Source of the DNA: DATFHX01 sp035247945
GTDB taxonomy: Bacteria; Patescibacteriota; Saccharimonadia; Saccharimonadales; Saccharimonadaceae
DNA: 10,473 nt
Direction: 5' to 3'
Assembly: GCA_035247945.1 (NCBI GenBank)
Contig: DATFHX010000010.1
Location: 1 to 10,473 of the forward strand
Shown here: positions 5,910 through 10,473 of the stretch, piece by piece
Layout: each line of letters begins with the position of its first letter
Position numbering within the stretch: position 1 is the stretch's first letter
Notes under the pieces: model-generated
The model's input: only the letters and a program-made list of their open reading frames with translations
Told to the model about the DNA's origin: nothing
Databases searched by the model: none
Position numbers and translations under genes: made by a program

Positions 5910-7586
5910 ATGTATAGTGGGATTTCATCGTTTAGTAGACGTACAGGGTGGGTACTGCGCGTCGCTGCACTCGTGATCCCCGTGCTTCTTGTCCTCTACG
6001 GTCTCGCCGTGCGTGGCAACTTTGTCGATAGTAGCCACTACGCCGGAGATGTGCCATTTATCATCCTCATGGTGCTTTGGGGTATTCTCGCGATAAAACA
6101 ATACTTCGTCCCACCGACTCGTACGGCTGTCGAAGTATTCCAACTAGCCCTTTATCATCTCTTCGCAGGAGCATACATAACACTCGTGTCGGGCTTTGAG
6201 ACAGCCTTTGTTATCGCATGGGTGCTTCTCATCTTTACATCATACGCCTACTACCGCGTTATCGGACTCGTGATGAGTGTTGTGACGCTTCTCGTTGTTG
6301 GTAGCGTCGACCTCATCCTTCATGCAACCACCATTCAATTTGTCGTTACCGACGCGCTCTCCGTACTAGCTACTATTACCGTCGGATCTGCGCTTGCTGC
6401 CATTGGTCGCACGCAGGAGATAGACAGTCTCGAGCTCTCTAAGTCAAAAGCGCTCGAAACCCTTCAGCGAGACCGCATTCTCACGCTCATTAATAACCTT
6501 GCAGATGCCGTGCTCAGCACCGATAAAGACGGCGTGATCAAGATCTATAACGCTGCCAGCCTTAACCTCCTTAACACTAACGAAAGCCTTAACGGACAGA
6601 AAATTGAGGATATCCTTCCTCTCCACGATAGTACCGGCCGAGGGGTTTCCTTCTTTAAAGAGCTCAAGAAAACACATAGTGTTACTGTACGAGATGACCT
6701 TGAGATCACTCAGGACGGAGATACCGTACGCCTTGAAGTAACCTATTCGCCAATCCGAAGTAGCTACAGCCAATCAAAGAAATCAGAGCCACAAGACGGA
6801 TACATTATAATTCTTCGCGACGTCACTAAGGCAAAAAGCCTTGAGGAGGAGCGCGATGAATTCATTAGTGTTGTCAGCCACGAACTTCGTACGCCGCTCA
6901 CTATTGCCGAAGGAGCTATTAGTAACGCTCAGATCATGTTAGACCGTCCAGACACCTCTAAGGATATCGTGACGCAGAGTATGGCCACGGCACACGACCA
7001 GATGCTCTTTCTCGCTAAAATGGTAAACGACCTCAGCACGCTGTCGCGCGCCGAGCGTGGTGTCGCTGACGCGCCGGAAGAGATCGATATTAAGAGCCTC
7101 ATTGGTGATCTCTATACCGAATACGGCCCTCAGGCAGAGAAGAAAGGCCTCCGCTTCGATCTCGACCTTTCACCGCATCTTGGCACTGTCTTCACGAGTC
7201 CACTGTACCTAAAAGAACTCCTACAAAACTTCGTCACCAATTCGCTCAAATACACCAAAGAGGGGAGCATTACAATGCGAGTTCATAGGACGGGTGATAC
7301 GGTCACCTTTGACGTTAAGGATACTGGCATTGGTATTAGCAAATCGGATCAGGCGAAAGTCTTCAATAAGTTCTACCGATCAGAAGACTACCGCACGAGA
7401 GAGACGGGCGGCACAGGGCTTGGTCTCTACGTCGCTGCAAAGCTTGCTCGTAAAATTGGCACCAAAATCACTCTCGTCAGTCGTCTTAACCATGGCTCAA
7501 GCTTTAGCTTCGCCCTCAAGACTATAAAGAAGGATACCGTTAAGAAGTCGGCAGACGATACGCTGAATATAAAGAGAACAAGCTAA
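5910..7586 (+). CDS. Membrane sensor histidine kinase (six TM segments, PAS, HisKA, HATPase)
   Basis: From the ATG at 5910 the protein has 558 residues. An in-frame GTG at 5901 is less likely because it lies only one base after the -10 hexamer. Six hydrophobic segments fall at about 14-35, 47-65, 74-92, 97-115, 115-137 and 143-165, with short loops and no large extracytoplasmic sensor domain. A coiled linker (166-187) leads to a PAS-like domain (about 188-308: NNLADAVLSTDKDGVIKIYNAAS). The HisKA motif SVVSHELRTPLT carries the phosphorylated His324. The ATPase domain shows an N box (LLQNFVTNSLKYT, 437-449), a G1 box (DTGIGI, 471-476) and a G2 box (GGTGLGLY, 500-507), so it looks catalytically intact. 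It should autophosphorylate and pass phosphate to a response regulator. None is adjacent; the nearest is the orphan at 10022-10399. The signal is unknown and may come from within the membrane. Confidence 0.92.
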   Translation: MYSGISSFSRRTGWVLRVAALVIPVLLVLYGLAVRGNFVDSSHYAGDVPFIILMVLWGILAIKQYFVPPTRTAVEVFQLALYHLFAGAYITLVSGFETAFVIAWVLLIFTSYAYYRVIGLVMSVVTLLVVGSVDLILHATTIQFVVTDALSVLATITVGSALAAIGRTQEIDSLELSKSKALETLQRDRILTLINNLADAVLSTDKDGVIKIYNAASLNLLNTNESLNGQKIEDILPLHDSTGRGVSFFKELKKTHSVTVRDDLEITQDGDTVRLEVTYSPIRSSYSQSKKSEPQDGYIIILRDVTKAKSLEEERDEFISVVSHELRTPLTIAEGAISNAQIMLDRPDTSKDIVTQSMATAHDQMLFLAKMVNDLSTLSRAERGVADAPEEIDIKSLIGDLYTEYGPQAEKKGLRFDLDLSPHLGTVFTSPLYLKELLQNFVTNSLKYTKEGSITMRVHRTGDTVTFDVKDTGIGISKSDQAKVFNKFYRSEDYRTRETGGTGLGLYVAAKLARKIGTKITLVSRLNHGSSFSFALKTIKKDTVKKSADDTLNIKRTS

Positions 7587-7644
7587 CAACCCGCAAGAAC
7601 TTTCTTTTACATAAGGTTAAGGATCAAATAGGACTGTAACAGTT

Positions 7645-7669
7645 ATAAAATACCACCCCTAAGGGTGGT
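7645..7669 (-). terminator. Intrinsic terminator of the glycosyltransferase transcript
   Basis: Read on the minus strand, a perfect 7-bp stem (ACCACCC with GGGTGGT, 7652-7669, 4-nt loop) is followed by ATTTTATAA (7651-7643), a rho-independent terminator. It lies about 107 bp past the glycosyltransferase stop. On the plus strand no T-run follows the stem, so it is probably not a terminator for the histidine kinase gene. Confidence 0.65.
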
Positions 7670-7672
7670 CAG

Positions 7673-7746
7673 TCGGTCGGATAGCCGAGGCTTTTCCTAG
7701 ACAGGAATTTGTCACCGAGGACTTGTTACACAATCAGTGTAACAAG
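7673..7746 (-). other. Structured 3' untranslated region, candidate small RNA
   Basis: Between the glycosyltransferase stop and its terminator lie consecutive self-complementary elements. One is a perfect 10-bp stem (7722-7731 with 7737-7746, 5-nt loop). Another is a 5-bp stem (7694-7698 with 7703-7707, loop AGAC). A third is a 4-bp TCGG/CCGA stem (7677-7680 with 7685-7688). An outer TCGG/CCGA pairing (7673-7676 with 7715-7718) would close the last two into a three-way junction. No open reading frame of note covers it. I read it as minus-strand RNA because the terminator faces that way, but the stems exist on both strands. Confidence 0.4.
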
Positions 7747-7775
7747 ATATTAATAAACCCTCAACAAAGTTTTCC

Positions 7776-8912
7776 TCATTCATCAATCTCTAAATGATCA
7801 ACGCGAATAGGGGATGCCGTCACGGAGCGTCCTTTCCACATGATTGTCCCTCGCATATATCCAAGGATACTCGCTATAAAAAGACAGAGCTCCTGGAGGA
7901 TTATATAAGGCCAGAGTAACGCTCCAAGCCACCAGAGGTGCGTCCAGACACGTCGAAGATAGACTGCATAGGTAACGATTCCCGTGGCAATATAGAAAAG
8001 TCCTACAGCCTGAGCAAGGCTCCAGCCCGTAATGAATCCCATGAGTACAAGCACGAGGGGACTCGCAAGAAAGAGGAGTGAAATAATACCAGCGGCTGCG
8101 CCGTACCACATACCACCCATCGTAGGGAAGAGAAGGCGCCGACTTGTTTCAACCTGTGAGTCCCAACGCTTTTCGTACATAACACCAAGCGCAGGCGTAT
8201 TGACGAGGCAGCGGTACTGACTTGGCCCTAGAATCGCAGCAATGTGCTCTTCAACAAGTACCTCATTCCTATGCGGAGTAAAGCCACCCAGCGTATTCAC
8301 GAGCACATCACGGCTGATCACCCATAGCGAGCTCGATGCCGCTGGAGTGCTCATCCGCGCAAGAATAAGTCCCCAGAAATAGCGTAAATGACTAAAGAGG
8401 GCACTCGCTCGGTTCGTGTCGTCGCGTCCTGGAATAACCGATGCCATAGCCACCTTTTCTGTTACCATATAGCTTACAAGCTGGCTAATCGTCGTGGGCT
8501 CGATTTTCGTATCAACGTCCATAAATACGACGTACGTTCCGCTCGCTTCGTCTGCAAGTACTTCAAGCGCATGATTACGACCAAGCCACCCTTCTTCGAG
8601 CGCCACGCCAGGAACAAAGCGCACGCCGGCATGGGCAAAGGAACGAATTAAGACGGACGTATCGTCACCAGAGCTATCATCATAGACAATGATTTCGAGC
8701 TTCTTATAATCACTCGCAATAACCCGCTCAAGGCACTCAGACATCGCGTGTGCCTCGTTACGTGCCGGAATACATACACTCACGCTCGGCGCCTCCAACG
8801 CTGCCGTATATGACTTCTTAATCCTATACGCACGGAGCGCGTGTACGAGACGAACGAATAAAACAACCATAAGAGCAAGCATCACGAGTGAGTAAATACC
8901 AAGAATAAGCAT
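7776..8912 (-). CDS. Membrane-associated family 2 glycosyltransferase
   Basis: The 378-residue protein begins with a membrane anchor (residues 3-24). A cytosolic GT-A domain follows: SVSVCIPARNEA (43-54), the nucleotide-site IVYDDSSGDDT (75-85, Asp79), GWLGRNHAL (108-116), and the metal-binding DxD as FMDVDT (130-135, Asp132 and Asp134). LGGF (208-211) and LVEEH (219-223) occupy the position of the GT2 acceptor and catalytic-base region, with Glu-Glu where many members have Glu-Asp. After this come hydrophobic segments at about 268-296, 300-318 and 326-352, and a closing GYMRGTIMWKGR. This layout resembles GT2 enzymes acting on lipid-linked acceptors, such as CrtQ- and HpnB-type proteins, so it may build a glycolipid or envelope glycan; donor and acceptor are unknown. 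The ATG at 8912 has no Shine-Dalgarno sequence but has a close upstream -10. The gene is divergent from secE. Confidence 0.88.
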   Translation of the reverse strand: MLILGIYSLVMLALMVVLFVRLVHALRAYRIKKSYTAALEAPSVSVCIPARNEAHAMSECLERVIASDYKKLEIIVYDDSSGDDTSVLIRSFAHAGVRFVPGVALEEGWLGRNHALEVLADEASGTYVVFMDVDTKIEPTTISQLVSYMVTEKVAMASVIPGRDDTNRASALFSHLRYFWGLILARMSTPAASSSLWVISRDVLVNTLGGFTPHRNEVLVEEHIAAILGPSQYRCLVNTPALGVMYEKRWDSQVETSRRLLFPTMGGMWYGAAAGIISLLFLASPLVLVLMGFITGWSLAQAVGLFYIATGIVTYAVYLRRVWTHLWWLGALLWPYIILQELCLFIASILGYMRGTIMWKGRSVTASPIRVDHLEIDE

Positions 8913-8921
8913 ATACTATTT

Positions 8922-8930
8922 ATAGTAGCA
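8922..8930 (-). promoter_or_regulatory. Extended -10 promoter, short-leader start of the glycosyltransferase gene
   Basis: On the minus strand TGCTACTAT (8930-8922) is an extended -10 form. Only 9 nt separate the hexamer from the ATG at 8912, so the leader would be zero to a few bases. No Shine-Dalgarno sequence is present. It lies within 4 bp of the secE -35 element on the other strand, so the two promoters are back to back and could interfere. Confidence 0.5.
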
Positions 8931-8933
8931 TGC

Positions 8934-8962
8934 TTGACGCAGCTCGCGTAGCAGGCTACAAT
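8934..8962 (+). promoter_or_regulatory. Sigma-70-type promoter of secE-nusG
   Basis: TTGACG (8934-8939) and TACAAT (8957-8962) are separated by 17 bp and each match the consensus at five of six positions. This is the best full promoter in the window. Transcription should start near 8969, giving a leader of about 45 nt before the secE start at 9014. It also rules out the in-frame ATG at 8930 as the start of secE. Confidence 0.75.
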
Positions 8963-8971
8963 AGTCTTGAC

Positions 8972-8991
8972 AGTCTGCTAGCAAGCAGACT
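8972..8991 (+). promoter_or_regulatory. Hairpin in the secE leader
   Basis: AGTCTGCT (8972-8979) pairs perfectly with 8984-8991 around a 4-nt loop. It would sit at the very 5' end of the secE-nusG mRNA, about 10 nt upstream of the ribosome site. It could stabilise the message. A TTGACA at 8967-8972 with TATTTA 18 bp further on (8991-8996) could also be a second promoter, making the inverted repeat part of a spacer. Confidence 0.5.
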
Positions 8992-9013
8992 ATTTAATTT
9001 GGAGAGCACTGCT

Positions 9014-9382
9014 TTGGCTACAAAGAAGAAAAACGCACCCGCCAGTAAACAAAAATCTGCCGATCAGACAACAGTTACTCGAATAACTGCTACTGACTCT
9101 GGTGTTAAAAAACCAAAAAAGCAAACAGCAGTCAAAGCTGAGGTTACCGCTGAAAAGCCAAAGAAACAAAAGAAGGAGCGCAAACAGCGCAAGAATCCTT
9201 TTGCAGCAATCGGAGGCTACTTCAAAGGTGCATGGCATGAGCTTCGTGAAGTTCGCTGGCCAAACCGCCGCGCGACATGGAGTATGACGTTTGCCGTCCT
9301 CGCATTCTCAGCAGCAATGATTATTATCGTCTTGCTCCTCGATGCACTGTTTAAATATCTATTCCAATTACTAATTGGTTAA
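9014..9382 (+). CDS. secE: Preprotein translocase subunit SecE
   Basis: SecE clamps SecY in the SecYEG protein-export channel. I start it at TTG 9014 (122 residues, MATKKKN...), because GGAG at 9001-9004 is well placed and the promoter lies inside the longer frame that begins at the ATG at 8930. Residues 2-60 are a lysine-rich, low-complexity, presumably disordered extension (KKPKKQ, KPKKQKKERKQRK). Then comes the SecE core: an amphipathic helix with the family signature ELREVRWPNR, followed by a single membrane helix (roughly residues 94-112, VLAFSAAMIIIVLLLDALF). One TM helix is the usual Gram-positive-type form, but the basic extension makes it longer than the common 60-70 residues. It is immediately upstream of nusG, the usual bacterial order. 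Confidence 0.92.
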   Translation: MATKKKNAPASKQKSADQTTVTRITATDSGVKKPKKQTAVKAEVTAEKPKKQKKERKQRKNPFAAIGGYFKGAWHELREVRWPNRRATWSMTFAVLAFSAAMIIIVLLLDALFKYLFQLLIG

Positions 9383-9403
9383 CGCTAAGGAAATAATTAA
9401 AGT

Positions 9404-9949
9404 ATGTCACAGAATCGATACGACTCAACTAGGCAGTGGTATGCAATTCATACCTACAGCGGTTACGAAGAGAAAGTAGCCGAGAGCATTCGCCAGCGTA
9501 TTAACGCTGTCGACATGGCCGACAAAATCTTCGACGCCATGGTGCCAAAAGAAAAGCAAATTCAGATCAAGAACGGTAAGCGAAAAGTTGTTGAAAGCAA
9601 GATCTTCCAAGGCTACGTTCTTGTTGAGATGAAACTTACCGACGAAACATGGTACATCGTTCGTAACACCCCAGGTGTTACCGGATTCGTTGGTGCAGAC
9701 ACTACTCCAACCCCTGTATCAGAGTCTGAAATCTCTAAGATCAAGAAGCGCATGGGCGTTGACGATCCTAAGCACCACATCGACTTCAACGTTGGTGAGG
9801 TCGTAAACATCACCGACGGTCCTTTCAAAGGTTTCGACGGTGCAATTAGCGAAATCGATACTCAAAAGGGCAAGATCAAAGTCATGGTCAGCATGTTTGG
9901 TCGTGATACTCCTGTTGAGCTCGATGCACTGCAGGTTTCAAAGGTTTAA
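9404..9949 (+). CDS. nusG: Transcription termination/antitermination factor NusG
   Basis: NusG binds RNA polymerase and promotes processivity, and through its KOW domain links to Rho or ribosomal protein S10. The 181 residues match the usual length. The NGN domain spans about residues 11-118 (WYAIHTYSGYEEKVAESI, then MVPKEK, GYVLVEM and WYIVRNTPGVTGFVG). The KOW domain follows at about 126-181 (NVGEVVNITDGPFKGFDGAISEID, then VSMFGRDTPVELDALQVSKV). All conserved blocks are intact. The start is the ATG at 9404, with AAGGA at 9387-9391, a slightly long 12-nt spacing. It lies 21 bp after secE and should be co-transcribed with it. A strong terminator follows, so the ribosomal protein genes rplK and rplA that often come next are not in this transcript. 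Confidence 0.97.
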   Translation: MSQNRYDSTRQWYAIHTYSGYEEKVAESIRQRINAVDMADKIFDAMVPKEKQIQIKNGKRKVVESKIFQGYVLVEMKLTDETWYIVRNTPGVTGFVGADTTPTPVSESEISKIKKRMGVDDPKHHIDFNVGEVVNITDGPFKGFDGAISEIDTQKGKIKVMVSMFGRDTPVELDALQVSKV

Positions 9950-9964
9950 TCTTAACGAATAACC

Positions 9965-10013
9965 ACACATAATAAAAATACCGCTCAACAAAAGCGGTAT
10001 TTTTATTATGTGT
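9965..10013. terminator. Bidirectional terminator between nusG and the response regulator
   Basis: A perfect 21-bp inverted repeat (9965-9985 with 9993-10013) surrounds a 7-nt loop. The G+C-rich core (CCGCT/AGCGG) is flanked by A-runs on one side and T-runs on the other, so each strand reads a stem followed by TATTTTTATT. It should end both the nusG transcript and the convergent minus-strand response-regulator transcript, whose stop is at 10022. Confidence 0.9.
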
Positions 10014-10021
10014 CAGTACGC

Positions 10022-10399
10022 TCACTTAAACGACTTAATGATATCAATAAGATCGCTCAGTTCTATTTCCGCCTTAATGACATACCCATCCATATCTTGC
10101 TTCACCTTAGGGTTTACACGGTTCGCATCGCCCAGGTTGGTAAGAAGGACTATTTTCGCCTTTGTGCTATTGTACTGCTCATCATGGCGAAGGAGTTTGA
10201 GAACGCGAAGTCCATCCACATTCGGCATCATGATATCAAGGAAGACAAGATCCGGGTGGAATTGCTTCGCCTTTTCAAGACCGTCTTCGCCGTCGACGGC
10301 TACTTGGATATCATAGCCTCGATGCTTCAAAAACATCGAATAGATATTACGAAGCTCTAGATTATCCTCAACGAGCAATATTTTTTGTAATCCAGCCAC
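10022..10399 (-). CDS. Single-domain CheY-like response regulator
   Basis: The 125-residue product is a lone receiver domain with no output domain. The acidic pocket is Glu11-Asp12 (ILLVEDN, 7-13), the phosphorylated residue is Asp55 (LVFLDIMMPNVDG, 51-63), and the switch residues are Thr87 (IVLLTN) and Lys109 (VIKAE). All essential positions are present, so it should accept phosphate from a histidine kinase and act by protein-protein contact. The GTG start at 10399 has a strong ribosome site, AAGGAGG, ending 5 nt upstream. The histidine kinase at 5910-7586 is the only kinase in view and is a possible partner, but the genes are 2.4 kb apart and convergently arranged, so pairing is a guess. 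No cognate output gene is visible. Confidence 0.93.
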   Translation of the reverse strand: MAGLQKILLVEDNLELRNIYSMFLKHRGYDIQVAVDGEDGLEKAKQFHPDLVFLDIMMPNVDGLRVLKLLRHDEQYNSTKAKIVLLTNLGDANRVNPKVKQDMDGYVIKAEIELSDLIDIIKSFK

Positions 10400-10473
10400 G
10401 TTTCCTCCTTGTTATCGTGTTGTCATCCTTATTTTGTGCGTCAGGTCCCGGTCGGAGCGACGCCATAAGCGCA
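10400..10473 (-). promoter_or_regulatory. Upstream region of the response regulator: strong Shine-Dalgarno, no clear promoter
   Basis: AAGGAGG (10404-10410 on the minus strand) is the strongest ribosome site in the window. I find no convincing -10/-35 pair between it and the right edge. Two minus-strand frames are open to the edge, with stops at 10441-10443 and 10412-10414. An upstream gene in the same operon is therefore possible but cannot be identified from so few codons. Confidence 0.45.

Noticed and set aside
7587..7651. Terminator for the histidine kinase gene directly after its stop
   Set aside because: No stable stem followed by a T-run is visible on the plus strand. The nearby strong stem has its T-run only on the minus strand.
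7652..7722. Resemblance of the minus-strand stretch around AAATTCCTGTC to the conserved 23S rRNA region near helix 69-71
   Set aside because: The match is short, needs gaps, and is not continued on either side. It is most likely chance and not an rRNA fragment or homing site.
8930..9013. Extended secE start at the ATG at 8930
   Set aside because: The secE promoter (-35 at 8934, -10 at 8957) lies inside this extension, the extra 28 residues do not resemble SecE, and a Shine-Dalgarno sequence sits 9 nt before the TTG at 9014.
8934..9013. A tRNA gene upstream of secE, as found in some bacteria
   Set aside because: The hairpin there has no acceptor stem, T-loop or CCA end. It is a simple leader stem-loop.
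10412..10473. Partial minus-strand gene entering from the right edge
   Set aside because: Two frames reach the edge (stops at 10412 and 10441) but with only 10-19 codons each. Neither shows a recognisable motif, so I cannot support a gene call.

Overview
The window looks like chromosomal DNA from a small-genome bacterium with a Gram-positive-type envelope. I favour Candidatus Saccharibacteria (TM7, Patescibacteria/CPR). The grounds are inference: a PKD-repeat surface protein with a signal peptide and an LPKTG sortase tail, a short lysine-rich SecE, compact gene order and moderate G+C. TGA serves as a normal stop codon (for example at 315 and 1391), which argues against the CPR lineages that recode UGA. 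I see no transposase, integrase, tRNA, rRNA or CRISPR array.

Layout: (a) 3-317, the 3' end of an unrecognised gene, followed by a GC-rich hairpin and an intrinsic terminator. (b) 467-2463, a translationally coupled two-gene operon. It encodes a fusion of a nucleoside 2-deoxyribosyltransferase-like domain with a DUF84/YjjX-like non-canonical purine NTPase domain, then an AlkZ-like winged-helix DNA glycosylase with a QxQ motif. Together they suggest nucleotide-pool sanitation and DNA repair. (c) 2519-4321 (minus), a 600-residue sortase-anchored surface protein with three cysteine-paired PKD domains and four 19-residue cysteine repeats. (d) 4561-5861, a P-loop kinase of the AAA_33/zeta type followed 5 bp later by a YgjP-like zinc metallopeptidase. 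(e) 5910-7586, a six-TM PAS-containing sensor histidine kinase. (f) 7776-8912 (minus), a membrane GT2 glycosyltransferase, convergent with the kinase and followed by a structured 3' region and a terminator. (g) 9014-9949, secE-nusG behind a near-consensus sigma-70 promoter. (h) 10022-10399 (minus), a CheY-like single-domain response regulator. It is separated from nusG by a perfect 21-bp inverted repeat that should terminate both genes.

Translation starts fall into two classes. The surface protein, secE, nusG and the response regulator have Shine-Dalgarno sequences. The fusion gene, P-loop kinase, histidine kinase and glycosyltransferase lack one and instead have a -10-like hexamer ending 7-10 nt before the ATG, which suggests leaderless or nearly leaderless mRNAs. 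The most unusual items are the fused house-cleaning enzyme paired with an AlkZ-like glycosylase, the cysteine-paired PKD surface protein, the leaderless start architecture, and the folded 3' region behind the glycosyltransferase.
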